Numbered from the stretch's first letter, positions 12,117-24,667 are shown. The stretch: 64,000 nucleotides of DNA from Ignelater luminosus (GCA_011009095.1 VTPC01000803.1:9517-73516), one strand, 5' to 3'. Numbers and translations are program-made. The notes: a model not told the origin generated them from the letters alone.

Positions 12117-12924
12117 CAAGGATAATTTGAAAAGTTCTCGTTTTGAAATGCTTTCCAGTCACAGATTTTTTTAAATTTGGAAAAAGGTAGAAGTCTGACA
12201 GTGCTAAATCCGGAGAATAGAGTGGATGTTCTCTTTTTGCTTTAATATTTTTATTTAATTTGTCTAGAAGGTTTGCATAATATGCTCCAGTAACGGTTTG
12301 ACCCTTTTCCAAGTAATCAATCAAAAGTATTCCACTTGAGTCCCAGTACCGACACTACCTTACCAGCTGATGAAACCGACTTAGCCTTCTTCGGAAATGA
12401 ACAACCAGCTTCTGTGTACTGTCTCGACTGCTGTTTTGTATCTCCGGTATATGGTGATGGATCCAAGTTTCATAGATAGTAACAAATTGCCACAGAAAAT
12501 CCTTCCTATCCTTGTTGAAATGATCCAAACAACTCTGATATTTGCAGTCAAAAGCGTTTTTGATAGACGGTCAACAAATCCATCTTGCGCAGTTTTTTCA
12601 TTGCCAAATCTTCTGTTAAAATATGGTAAACGCATTCAGTTGAAATGCTGGTAGCCTTAGCTAACTCAGGAACCTTCAATCGCATGTCTGCAATGACCAT
12701 ATCATGTACTTTTTGTACCATTTCTGTAGTTGTAGCACTTTTTGGACGACCACTATGGGAATCGTCTTCCACACTGGTACGGCCACGTCTAAACTACATA
12801 GTCCATTTTGAAACAGTGGAAAATGATGGTGCAGATTCCTTCAACACTTTTTGCAACCTTTCATGAATTTTCATCGCCAATAAACCTTCCAAAATAAAAC
12901 ACTTAACCACTGAACAAACTTCTA
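12117..12924 (-). pseudogene. Mariner transposase remnant, catalytic residues lost
   Basis: On the minus strand the N-terminus (MEKIEVCSVVKCFILEG) leads to a helix-turn-helix region, then GRPKSATT and VHDMVIADMRLKVPELAKATSIS. A frame change leads to the segment reading FVTIYETWIHHYTPE, where mariners have VDETW, so the first catalytic Asp is Tyr here. IDYLEKGQTVTGAYY follows. The HDNAPAH-type block with the second Asp is deleted between KAKREH and YSPDL. YSPDLALSDFYLFPNLKK keeps the third Asp region. It has multiple stops and frameshifts and cannot be active, though its TIRs could still be mobilised in trans. Confidence 0.88.
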
Positions 12925-13114
12925 TTTTCTCCATTTTGACAACATACATTTGGTGTCCTTTGCAAGCACTTGTTTCACATAGAATGAGTTGATACAATAA
13001 AATGAATTTTTGACAGATGTCTATTGAAAGACAAAATGTTAAAATGACATTAACAACTTGACGCTATTGGCGCCGCGTGTAGATCATTCCGAGAACTTTT
13101 CAAATTATCCTTGT
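12117..13114 (-). mobile_element. Internally deleted mariner element
   Basis: Perfect 24-bp TIRs (CAAGGATAATTTGAAAAGTTCTCG inward at each end) are flanked by TA at 12115-12116 and 13115-13116. The length of 998 bp compares with about 1.28 kb for complete mariners. Confidence 0.93.
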
Positions 13115-13116
13115 AC

Positions 13117-13830
13117 ATAATATTTTTAGAACACCATGGTTGACTTGCAATTCTTTAAGATATCACTAAAGATCAGATTACATGCAAAATGTGCCTCCTT
13201 ATCTTTTAATATATCTCTTCAAAACCTTGGAATTACTCATTTTATTGTTTTCTAGGACTTGATTACGGCACAATGAAAAGTAAAATTGGTGATTGCAACA
13301 TTTTGAAGGAATATATTGAAAAATACAGAGGTTCATTTTGCATATAATCTTATCTTTAGATATTCCACGCATATCAGAGATTTCAAAATAATCAAAATAC
13401 CTTCTGAAATAAAAGTAATTTGTACGATGATTCGAAATAACAAAGAACTTATACAATTAAATTTATTATCACAATTAACAGGTTACCTAAAATTATGTAT
13501 GTCATTCAGAATAAAAAGTTTCTCACCAACTCCAAGTTTTAAGAAACTTTAAGATTCCAACCGAACTTTCCAAATGCTCTCCGATTCCAAAACGAAAATC
13601 AAAGAAACTGAAAGACATCAAAAAATGAAATAGATGTTTATTCAAATTTAATTTTAAAATTTCTTGTTTTATTTAAATTAATTTTGAAAATTTAATACAA
13701 AGTTCATTAACTTAATCAGCAATAGGTAAACATGTTTCATTCTTAGCTGATTTTGAATAATTCTGCTTATAAATCTTAACTGCATAAATTAAAAAGACTC
13801 ACCAATGAGTACCTAATAAAAGATTGAACA
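13117..13830. other. MOCS3 downstream region, no gene seen
   Basis: Overlapping short ORFs on both strands (13199-13456 minus, 13316-13552 plus) have no recognisable content. The MOCS3 3' UTR should begin at 13830 and run left. Confidence 0.6.
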
Positions 13831-16019
13831 TTAATAAACTGGAAATGATGGATCTATTAATTTAGAATAGGCATGAAGCCCTCCTTTAATATTAATAAAT
13901 TTCACTGGTAAACTGCTAAATTTTTCTTTAAGTTGACATACTGCCCGTTGAGAATCATTACCTCTTCTACATATTACATACACTGCAAAGAATAAACAGT
14001 TATATTATGATTACAAAATCAATCTTATTCGTGTTACCGCAAGATCCTTCATTACTACATTTTTCCATAATTTCAGTTTCTAAATCATTTAAATCTTTAC
14101 ATTTCTGAATACTGCTAAAAGGAATGTTTAAGGAATTTGGAAGATGACACATCTGATACTCTAGTTCTGGTCTTACATCTAGTAATAACTGATTATTTTT
14201 AAATTTATGTGAAAAATCAGTAACATCAACATTTTCATCCGAATTTAATATATTTATATTTTCCACCTAAAAAGCAAAGATGAATAAGACCTGAAGTCAA
14301 GATAATTAACTTTTTATGTTTAACCTTATCATGTGCTTTAGCACCACAAAATTGTTCATAATCAATAGGTTCTGTAATAATTGGAGCAATACCACAGACT
14401 TCACAATTGTTATTTTTATTTCTTAACTTCACATTATGAAACGTTGCTTCACTGCCATCAAAAATCAACAAACGACCTGATAGAACTCCAGAAATACCCG
14501 TAATAATTTTAATTGCTTCCAATGCTTCTAAGACACCTATTATTCCTGGTACTACAATAATAATTTTACAAAATGAAGCAGTTATAGTATAGTTGAAAAT
14601 AATATTACCAACACCTAATACACCACCATCACCACAACTTGTAACAGTTTCTGGAGGTGGGGGTACAGGAAACAAACAGCGATAACATGGTCCCTTATTA
14701 AAGTTGTAAACTGTCAGCTGACCTTCCATTTGCAAAGCACTTCCAGATACCAAAGGAATGTCATTTATTACGCATAAATCATTTAGTAGGTATCGCGTAG
14801 CTACATTATCAGTTCCATCAATAACAACAGTAAATTTGTTATCTTCTAGAAATTTTTGTAAAGATGTACCATCTGCATGCATATGAACTGGTACAATTTT
14901 AACATTGCTATTAATACTAGAATTACAACAATAAATTAGAAAAAATTCTCATTCTGCATTAGGGTATAATGTACCTTGTTAAAGTATCAAATGCAGATAA
15001 AACTTTCTTGATACCTAAATCCAATTCGGTATGCAGGATTTGCCTATGTAAATTTGTCAGGTCCACTTCGTCATTATCAATAAGTGTTATCTCACCTGTT
15101 AAATTCAAATAATTAATTTATTAAAGCCATACAAATAATAATAAACTTAATGCATATTTCATAACAGTTGTAGTATCTTGTAGACAAAGTATTCAAGCTT
15201 TAAAATCGAAACAGTTTTATTCTGTAATATAATTTGTAATGAAAAGGCGTTGTACAAAAATTAAGGCCCAGATACCATAAGCTTTCTTATTTTCATACTA
15301 CATAGGATAAATTATTTAAAAGGAAATACTTCGAGTACAAGTAACCTAATTAGACAGAAAGTTTGATAAAAGTGTGATGTACAGAAAATTAAAGTTTATA
15401 TGCATCTACATTTTAATAGCCTAACATCTAAATTATATTAAAAATATTTGCAAATTCTTAAGTATAAAAAAACACCAATACCAACACTCATACATGAATT
15501 ACAAAGTTTCGTAAATAGCACTCTCCTTGACAGCACTGTTCAAACAATTCAAACTCATACTGACTTTTCTATTAATGAAATATCCTTTTTACACTGTTTT
15601 AAAAAGTATGATTATGTATTTATAGAGTGCCAAATATGACTTTATAATTCATTATTGAAAAAAATGAATTAACATACCAACACCAGCTGCTGCTAAATAT
15701 AAAGCTGCTGGACAACCTAAACCACCTGTTCCAACAACAAGCACTTTACTTTGTTTTAAAGAAATCTGACCTCTAACACCGATATCTGGTATTAGCATTT
15801 GTCTACTGTATCTTGCTATCTCTTCAGTATTCAAATCTTCACTACATGGACTTTTTAAATTCTACAAATAACATAAGAATAAATATTTGTAAAAACTTGA
15901 ACTATATTATGTACCTTGTTAAAACGTAATTCATGCAGTTGCTTTTCTTTCCGTTTTAATTCCATTTTAAGACTTGCGATTTCTTCTTGCAAAATACGTA
16001 TTTTTGTTTCATCATTCAT
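13831..16019 (-). CDS. MOCS3: MOCS3/Uba4: adenylyltransferase and sulfurtransferase, 7 exons, 444 aa
   Basis: Exons (high to low): 16019-15915, 15861-15678, 15095-14975, 14925-14609, 14551-14325, 14266-14038, 13982-13831. All junctions are GT-AG and the phases agree (1335 nt with stop). The protein starts with a charged coiled-coil-like stretch (1-35). An E1-like ThiF domain follows, with the ATP loop GTGGLG at 79-84, the ARYSRQ motif, CYRC and CEVC zinc ligands, and TSCGDGG carrying the likely acceptor cysteine. The C-terminal rhodanese domain has CRRGNDS, with the persulfide-forming cysteine near residue 399. In the family, MOCS3 adenylates and thiocarboxylates MOCS2A and URM1, feeding molybdopterin synthesis and cytosolic tRNA thiolation. 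The intron 14552-14608 is 57 nt and stop-free; conservation across GVLGVVPGI supports removing it. The intron 13983-14037 is 55 nt. The start is the only ATG leading into the conserved frame. Confidence 0.95.
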
Positions 16020-16235
16020 AATGATCGAATCTAGTAAAAAGTGAGCTCTAGAACACAATAAAGAAATTTTAAATTGTTAAAGCAAAAACTTGGAAAACGC
16101 TATAAATGTATGGTTACATACGCTGGTTACATGTTTCTTTTTATCAAGGTTATGTTCATGTCACGGTACGTTCGGTTTTCTATCTGGGAGTTGGAGAGTT
16201 GTGAGTGGAGCGCACGATAACGTGATACAAAAAGT

Positions 16236-16363
16236 AAAGGCCGATTGACATTAAACTGGTTGACATCCTTTTTTCTACTTATTTTTTAGGATCAAATTTG
16301 AATCTATTTTTATCCTAGAATACGACCTAGTTTCGACACTTCGGCAAATTTGTGGATTCTATT

Positions 16364-16395
<32 letters not shown>

Positions 16396-16480
16396 GGATA
16401 CAATTTAGCATCAAAATAGGTCCGGATCTAGTTTTCAATCTAGGATGATAAAAAGATGTCAAGATCAAAAGAACCGCTAC
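16236..16480. mobile_element. Second, truncated copy of the TTAA-type MITE
   Basis: It begins AAAGGCCGATTGACATTAA and matches 38573 onward through TCCTAGAATACGACCTAG. It then contains a (CT)n tract and the AGCATCAAAATAGGTCCGGA segment of the other copy. The outer right TIR is missing. Confidence 0.65.
16364..16394. repeat. (CT)n microsatellite
   Basis: About 15 uninterrupted CT units lie inside the MITE copy. Confidence 0.95.
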
Positions 16481-16688
16481 TGATTCCATGGAAATAAGAA
16501 TAAAAAATAGGATTTAGTTTTTTAATGCTATTTTATTCGAATAATATTTTGGTTACAGTCTTTTTTAATTGAAAACCCAATTCATCAAAATTCTTATTCT
16601 TGGGCCTTTCAGCCATTTTGATTCTTGAATTGTTTTGAACATCTTATTAATGATCTTATTAGACATTTTATCCTATTTTAGCACCTGT

Positions 16689-17104
16689 GGGGCTGTCCTT
16701 AAATTACGTAACGCTCCAAGGGGGGGTGGGGGTCTAGAGTAGCGTTACCAAGGGGGAGGGGGGGGTCAAGAATAACGTTACGTAACGATAAAATGTTATT
16801 GATAAAATATTATTTAAATTCATATTTACTTGTCTGAGCTCAAAATTCATATTTACTTGTCTGAACTTAAACGGTCTATGTGTAGACCATAACGGTCGCA
16901 CGCACCCCACTTTGATGTAATCCTTTATAATAGAATCTTTTTCAATAAAAAAGTTAGAACGTTTTTATATTAAATATGGGGGGGGGGGGCTTAGAGTATT
17001 GCGTTACGTAATATTTAAGGGGGGGGTTCGAGCTTGCGTTACAAGGGGGGGAGGGAGATATAAAAATAGTTCAATTTTGCGTTACGTAATTTAAGGACGG
17101 CCCC
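16689..17104. mobile_element. MITE with GGGGCYGTCCTTAAATTACG ends and G-rich interior
   Basis: The left end GGGGCTGTCCTTAAATTACG is matched by the reverse complement at 17079-17104. Near each end are runs of 7-10 G (16719-16730, 16753-16768, 16978-16989, 17020-17052). The ends contain ATTACGTAACG, also seen at 44593-44605 and 44667-44675. Confidence 0.75.
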
Positions 17105-17491
17105 TGTGTTTACAGGTTAGGTTTAACGAAAAATGTGCAGAATCCTACTTTATTTGCAAAGTTGACACATTGTCGACATTGTTGACATTTTTGACGTGAA
17201 AAATCAATTGTTGACACGAGAATGTCAACAAACATTGTTGACATGTCAACGCACATCACTGGTCAGAGGCCAGTGGAACATCTATTCAATAGTTCAATAC
17301 TCTTATTGATAAAATGATAATCAAATCTTATATAGGTATAATAGCAAAATGTTATATTAGGTATTACTGGATATTACTTTAGTTTTTTATCAATATTTCT
17401 AGTTTTAACATTGCTGTATGTAGCTGAGACTCCCGCATATTTGAAAAATAATTATTTTTTTATTTGTTGCAAATTTTAACGTAATTTAATT

Positions 17492-17705
17492 ATTAGACCT
17501 CGGATTTATAAGCATTTATTTCAAACTATGTGTTTCTTTATTAAAATATTTAAATAACATAATTGTATACACTCTCAAGATCATATACGAACCATGCACT
17601 GAGAAAACCAGACGTCGTCGGTGGAAAAAACCTATGTAAATTCAGCTGGGTACGTGATTGCAGTATGTCAAACACTAGAAAATGCATAGGAATCCGAGGT
17701 CTAAT
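17492..17705. repeat. Short inverted-repeat element
   Basis: ATTAGACCTCGGATTTATAAGCATT at the left pairs with the reverse complement of AATGCATAGGAATCCGAGGTCTAAT at the right. The 190-bp interior overlaps meaningless short ORFs. Confidence 0.55.
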
Positions 17706-18246
17706 GCTAAAAAATGGCGTAGGTACCATCACCTACAGCAAATAATAGATAATTTCCCTAGAATTCTAGCAACTTTTGTTGCGTTGTTGTTGTGTAGCCG
17801 TCAAAATCTAAGTAGAGAAAGGAAAAGAAAAAGTACAAATAAGTATTTTAATGGTATTATGTATCTACTCTTGTAAAATATATAATTCTAATAATATACT
17901 TTTCGTTTAAAGGAAGCACTACTAAAATTTTTCTTTCTGTTTCATGTAGTAAAAAGAATGGCTTTTTCTTAACAGAAATATTGAAATAATTAAATAAATT
18001 ATTATGTGTAATCCTTATTTATAGGAATTTTTCTGACTGGTGACTAATATTTTCTGAAATTGCGCAACGTGCCCTAACAGTACACCGCGCAAACGTAATA
18101 AACATAATTTTGTATGAATAATCTGTGATATATTGTTTATAACTATTTAAAAAAAAAGATTTATGATAGTAGAAGAATTTCGTATCTGTTACATTAGAGT
18201 TACCCTGCTATAATATAAAAAGAATAACTTGATTAATTTTCAAATT

Positions 18247-21200
18247 ATGGCAAAATCAAAAGATAATACATTCTTACCATCATTTTTATGCAAACATAAT
18301 CAGATAGAAGATGTGGAAGAAACTGATAATGGATTATATTTAAATGATGTATACATACCGCAAGAGATTATTCTTCATATACTGATGTTTGTAGATCCAA
18401 AAGAACTACTACGATGTTCTTTAGTTTGTCGTAACTGGAATAGATTTATTAAATCATATACTTTATGGTCAAAATTATACAGAAGTAAATATCATGATAA
18501 GCCCAAACAGTTGCCATGGTATCTTTTCTATTGTTTGTTAACTACTGATTATTTTAACAACTTACTGAAAAATGGAAATGGACAAGAAGAATTCAATCAT
18601 TGGCGCTTTTTACAGAATGGTGGTCATAGATGCATAATTGAAAATCCACCTGTGGGAGCCGATCCCTTACCATTAGATGTACCAGAATTTTACAATCAAA
18701 CAAGTTGTTTTGCTACTTCTTTTGGGACATGTTATAAAGTACAGAACATAAAATTAGGAAAGAGTGGATTATTTCGGTACATATTAAATACTTATAAACC
18801 TCATATTTATCTTAGCGAATGGACAGCAGGTAGATTTGACTGTGGCTGTGTTTATAAGTTACGTTGTGGATTTATTCAAAGTGAGACCGCTGAAATTCCT
18901 GTTGTAAAACCATGTGCAGTACATAGAGTAAAGCAGTGGGAAGGATCAAAGTGGGAAAAGGTTAATATATTATTATAAATCAATATAAACCTCCGATAGC
19001 ACATCCTGAAATAGGAAATACACATAATAACTTAATTCTCTGTGACAGACACTTTTGCTACTTCTTAGTTATAGTTAGGGATATGAGAATTTTGCATTAA
19101 ATGTATGAATCATTTAGGTGCCAAACCAATAACTCCATATCAAATTAGAAATCTTATATAAAACTTAAAGCTTGGTTTGAAGTGCCACAGTGAGGTTGTT
19201 TAGCCATTGAGATAGGTTTACAATTTGAAATTAGAAATTTTTATCTGTTTTGAGAATTATTTATATTTGTTTAGGTAAGGAAACGCTAAGGAAAGTGAAA
19301 AATCAAATCAAACAGTTTTCAAAGATGACTCAAAATATACAGCATGAGACTTGACTCTTAAATTCTTTTGTTGAATCTAAATCTTAAGTTAAGAGTTCCT
19401 ATAATAAAGGTATTTACTTATTCATTTCATCAAAGTAGCCTGGGAAAACAAAATTAAAGTCTTCGATTAATTAACTCGCATATCTATTTATTTGAACTTA
19501 CAGCTGTCATTCAACTTGAAAATAACCAAAAATTACCTACTTGCATATTTGTGTCTACTTTTAGATTTATAATTCTAGTGTACAGATAAAACCAATTACT
19601 CTACAACATACGTACTAACAGCACCAGGTTACTTTGATAAGACAAATAAGTAAACACCTGTTGCAATGTTATATACGAACTCCAGTCAGATTTTACCTCT
19701 AATACTACCTGTGGATACTTTTGTGAAAGCCTGAAAAAAATGAATGTACTCTTCTATTCAAAAGTAAAGCGTACACTTTATTTACATACATACATATTGT
19801 AAACATTGAAATATAATAATACTGAAGGGGCACTGTAGTAGGACACGCAATCTGACAGAAAAACGAAGTAAAGGAACCACCTGTCTTTATCATACATGCT
19901 GCTCTGTACTGTACATCACGTGAAAAGACTCCTACTGTGCAAACGCAGTAAGGTTAAACAGAGACAGGTAGCCCCTTCAGTATTGGTCTGTGTCGGAATG
20001 CTTTCCACTCATTGGCACGATACACGAGTGTCTCTTCCAGTATTATTATATTTCAGTGATTGTAAAGTAGATTTCTGTTCAAATGGTTTCTACGGTAACC
20101 CAATAAAATAAAAATACAACAATTAAACTCAATTTGTGACATTAAAGTCTGGAAGCGAAAAAATTGTTACAACTTTTAAGCTTAATAAATTTAAAACAAT
20201 AGAAATAGGAAAAATGTAATTTACTATTATAGTATTGTTACATTAAATTGTTAAGTTGTACTGCATATAAACTTCCAGTTATCTTTAGAAGAAAAAAATT
20301 TATGACTTTTTTCTCAATTCCTTACATAAGATGATTTACACATCTCTCCATCACTTTCTCGCTTGAAATTTTCCATTTCTTGTAGAATTCTTTTTTGTCC
20401 TTTATTGGTTTATTATTATTTCGCAGGTATCTCTTCACCAACGCCTAGTAAACTTCTATGGGATGAAGTTCTGGGCAATTGGGTGGATTGGCCTCTCGTG
20501 GGATAACATGCACATTATTGGTTTCATACAATATAAGAGTATTTCTGCTGTAATGTGCACTTGCCAAATCGGGCCAGAAAATAGCTCTACCAGTATGTGC
20601 TTGCAGAAAAGGAAGCAAGCGTTTTTCGAGACATTCTGTAATATACATTTCTTGATTAACTGTTCCTTGAGTAACAAAGATTTTGCTTCTCTTTCCTCAA
20701 GAACATAAAGCTTGCCAGACGAGAAACTTCTTCGGAAACTTCGCAACAGCTTGAACTCGGTATTTTTTGTCGACACCTCCACGATGTTTTGCAACATAAA
20801 CATTTTGACCAGAAAGTTGTATACAGTCGGCATAAACGCATGTTTCGTTGTCTATCACAACGCATTCATCAAAATTCATTAAGAATTCATTATAAAGTTT
20901 CCTCGCCCTGGTTTTAGCTGTTTGATTCTGGATAGCATTTCTATTAGGCACCTTAACAACTTTGAGTGTCTTAAGTTATTGTTATTTTTTATTTTCTACA
21001 CTGTAGTGTGACATGTTTTGAAAAGTTGCACCATTTCTTGAAGAGTAACTGACGAATTAACTTTGCATGCACCTACGACTTTCTTTTCCATTTCTTTATC
21101 CAACTAACATTTTTTTTTGGCCGCTACGATCTGTCTTTTATAAGTTATATAATAACATCATGAACACGTTTTCTGCTCAATTTTAACTCCCTGGCAATGT

Positions 21201-22019
21201 GAGCATAGGAAGCATTTATATTCTCTTGATATTTGTAAATAATGTTTTTACAGATCTCTAACTCATGTGATGCCATTGTAGTAGTTTTATTACAACTGGC
21301 AGATTTCTTCTGTTGTTTTCCTAAACTTCACTTAAGATACGGTAACTGAGATTTTAAACAAAACTCAAAGCTATCTTATTAGTAATAAAAATTAACTTTG
21401 TATTTGTAACAATTTTTTTGCTCCCAGACTTTAAATCAATGTTACCTGGTAACAAACTATAAAGGTGGAGTTTACATTAACGAGATATTGCCCAAATCAT
21501 TTACAGTAGTTGTATACTTTACTTTTCAATAGAAGAGTACATAGTCTTAAAAACAATTTCAGAATTAATTTATAATAGTAAGCAAAAATTAAGCATTACA
21601 TCGTAACTGATAAGGAGAATTAAGGTGTTGCAGTATTGTTAATCCAGAACTTTATTATATTAGATTTTTACAGTACTAGTAGTACCTTATCTAATCTTTA
21701 TACATTTCAGATTGAAATTACAATTATGGAATATCCAGAAAATATTGAAGAACTTGTTTTTGAACATGAAGGATGTGATACTCAATTTTGGGCTGGTCAT
21801 TATGGCAGTAAAATGGCAGGAGGCGTTTTGAAATTATTATTTGATAGTATTGAACCTTTACCAGTTGATGAGAATGGCAGAGAAAAAGCTAAGGTATTTT
21901 CGGAAGTAAAATATGATACGAATGGTGAAAAAGAAACACCAGAAGAAATGTCAGAAGATTTTGATGATGAATTTTATGGCGATGTTATATACATAGACGA
22001 AATTGATGTACCATTATGA
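18247..22019 (+). CDS. F-box protein with FBA domain (FBXO2/6/44 family), 2 exons, 340 aa
   Basis: Exon 1 is 18247-18960 and exon 2 is 21711-22019. The donor AAG/GTTAAT and acceptor TTTCAG/ATTG are both in phase 0. Residues about 36-82 are an F-box (PQEIILHIL, then CRNWNRFI), which binds SKP1 in SCF ubiquitin ligases. Residues about 100-290 are an F-box-associated (FBA) domain with NGGHRC, CFATSFGTCYK, DCGCVYKLR and, in exon 2, DTQFWAGHYG. Family members recognise high-mannose N-glycans on misfolded glycoproteins in ER-associated degradation; that role is inferred here. The sugar-contact region keeps the Trp but has Phe where FBXO2 has Tyr. The last ~45 residues after the domain are acidic and absent from the short vertebrate proteins. 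The ATG at 18247 is the first in frame before the F-box. The 2.75-kb intron holds a transposon. Without joining the exons, exon 2 looks like an orphan ORF. Confidence 0.92.
19804..20060. repeat. Foldback segment in the F-box gene intron
   Basis: GAAATATAATAATACTGAAGGGGC at 19807-19830 pairs with GCCCCTTCAGTATT at 19971 and again with AGTATTATTATATTTC at 20038. It lies just outside the DD37E-like transposon. Confidence 0.5.
20145..21431 (-). mobile_element. Decayed DD37E-like Tc1/mariner transposon in the F-box gene intron
   Basis: TIRs of about 28 bp (AAGTCTGGAAGCGAAAAAAT against AAGTCTGGGAGCAAAAAAAT in reverse complement) lie inside TA at 20143-20144 and 21432-21433. The total of 1287 bp is normal for the superfamily. 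Confidence 0.85.
20330..21276 (-). pseudogene. Transposase remnant of the DD37E-like element
   Basis: The minus strand starts near 21276 (MASHELEICKNIIYKYQ, then AHIARELKLSRKRVH, a helix-turn-helix). Several stops and frameshifts follow. A better block (20951-20697) reads FDECVVIDNETCVYAD, with the first catalytic Asp, then GQNVYVAKH and FLVWQAL. The next block (20648-20445) reads FWPDLASAHYS, NNVHVIPREANPPNCPELHPIEVYW. The spacing from the Asp of FWPD to the Glu of HPIE is 37, giving DD37E, as in mosquito-type mariner relatives. The lesions make it inactive. It lies antisense to the host gene. Confidence 0.8.
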
Positions 22020-24667
22020 GATGTTAAAGGCAATTAAACTAGAAAACAATGTTTAATATATTCAGGGAGATTTTCAAGAGCCTATTTATATATACTTATA
22101 GTCAAATCTACTACATTGTGATACAAATATGTTACTTATATTGCATGTTATTGTTTCAGTGTTGCATTGTTGTTTACTAGTAAAGTTTTTTATCACCTTC
22201 TACCTTTGCTTAAGTAAAAAACAAATTATTCCAACAAAAATTTTTTTTGTACCAAATACTTTCAGAACTTCTCTTTTCTTATGTGTTAATTATACAGGGA
22301 CGTAAAATACTAAAACTTAATAATAGGGCAAGTCAAAGTTGGAGGAATTTTCACATTAAACAGTTGAACTAATTGTTAGTTTAGACCTCTGTTTCCAATT
22401 GACCCTCTTCCCTCTCTCAGTCCATCTGGTTTTGTAACAACTTGTAGATTTGATATTAATGTTTCCTTGTTTATACCTCCATGTTTAGACCCCTACTGGC
22501 GATTGTCACAATGTAGATGACATCTGGCATCAAAACATCACGTTAAATTAAAGAGAGATTTATAATTAACAGTAACAAATGTGATAACACAAACGTTAAT
22601 AAAAACATAAATGAGAATACTGTAAAAGAGGCTTGTTATGAACTTATGCTTATGCCAGTTATTACATCAGCCACCATACTGTTACAACACAACTTGAAGA
22701 TTTACCTAGATTTATTTTCTTTATGTTCGTGTTCATAATATGATTCCATTTTCATCAATTGTGTATCCCCCTATTATTCAAAAACGCCATCTATTGGTTC
22801 ATGATTTCCACAAATAATATAATCAGCCATGGAGTAAAAAATGTATTTAAAAAAAAAGACATCAGGATTCTAGACTTTTGCAGAACACTATACAGTATGG
22901 TTTGTTTTTCATTACACACTCATTAATTTTGTTAGAATAACATTTTTCAGAAAACTCAAAAACTAGGCTAGACAGTTTCTTGCCCTCTTTCCAACAGTCG
23001 AAGACAAAATGCCATCACTGATAAAAGAGTAGTGATTTGAAGAATAAGTTTTTTTAAATGGAACACACCTTGTATTTGGTTGAATAATTAGAATGATTAT
23101 GAAATTCTGAATATAGCACAACTTTTATTTTTTCAATTGACCTATAAATAAGGTCATAGGAGTAATAAAATTATCAACAGTAGGCTTTGAACTAAGATCA
23201 TATTATCTAATAGGCTAACTGGGCTAGAGCCTGGGGTGCTGCATAAAGAATAGGCTATATATCAAGTCTAATTGTCAAATTATTTTTCATGTACTTCATA
23301 GCATATGTGTCAAATTGTCTTAATCTAGCCCTGCTTTGAATAATTCCTATAGTTGCAAAAAATATTGTTTTATTAATTGCATCCTTGTTATTTTATTGTA
23401 ATTATTATATTTCCCTTTTCTGACTTACGTTTAAAAAAAAAAATTTTTTTACATTTGCAAAGCCTAGTTATGGTAATTTAATTATTATTGCTATGACTTT
23501 ATTTATTGGTCAATTAAAAAAAAATTAAGTTGCGATGTATCCAGAATTTCATAATCAATCTAATTAATTATCGAATAATATACAGGGGGTTCCATTTAAA
23601 AAACTTATTCTTCGCATTGCTGCTCTTTTTTTATAGGTGATCTAATTTTATCTTAGGCCATTGCAAAGATTGCCAGAAACTATCGAACCCAAATTTTTGA
23701 ATTTTTTGAAAACTTATTCTGACGACATTAATAAGTATGTAATGAAAAATCAACCACACTATATAGCAGGGTTCACAACAGATTTTCACAAAAAAGTAGC
23801 AAAAAAAGTGATTAAAAATTGGAAAACATGAACAGAGAATTTACAAAAGAAAAGAACAAAACACCCCATGAAACACTGTTCATAAAGATCACCTCATTTT
23901 AATAAGTATGCATAAACACAAAATTCGTAAATGCGCGTAAATCTGCATTTCTGCCATACCTTTTAGCTGATTGCTTTGGTTTTGGAATTAATGTTAATTC
24001 TGTTTTAGATATGTTGTAATGTAGTTTACTAAATTAAAATGTCAATTTTTGAATTATGTTCATTACAGATGTTTTAATGCTAACAGGCTATAAAAGTGGT
24101 CTTTAGAGCAAGATAGAATACTTTTTTCTTATGGATTCAGTATAGTCACCTTTATAACGTACTTAAATGTACTACATATTATACCAAGGCATTTTTATTC
24201 CAATGATCAGGTAGGTGTAATAATGAGTGAACCATAAAATTTGTACCTTCAATTGGTCACAAGAAAGATAGACAATCCAATATGTTGAATTACTATAATA
24301 TGCAGCAACAGGTATCAATAATGTTTGTTAAGTTTATTGTTACTTTGAAAACTTAAAAAGTATTGCTTTTGATAAGCATGGTTTTCACTCAAGAATAGAA
24401 AAGTTTTATGATCAAAAGATTCTGGCGGCTTTAAGGTACAAGGCAATGTTATTTTTCCTACTGCATTTCCAGCATACAGATAAGTTGAACATGTGTTTAT
24501 AGACACACAATCATCAAACGTGCAAGTTGAGCACATAGCACTTCAGGAAATGGCATTCAGTGCGCACTAGTACAACAAGTCAAATTTACAATTAGACTCT
24601 TGTCATTCTGTTCATAGCCAATCAAGGATACAAGACTTATGTATCACTTGTTTGGTTATATTCTTAA

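Noticed and set aside
13199..13552. Overlapping 78-85 codon ORFs on both strands
   Set aside because: They overlap each other, have AT-driven composition, and no family or splice context supports either.
14552..14608. Reading the 57 nt as coding sequence of MOCS3
   Set aside because: It would insert 19 hydrophobic residues into an invariant loop; GT-AG ends and exact restoration of GVLGVVPGI favour an intron.
21636..22019. Stand-alone 127-codon ORF
   Set aside because: It is the second exon of the F-box gene; the FBA domain continues across a phase-0 junction at 21711.
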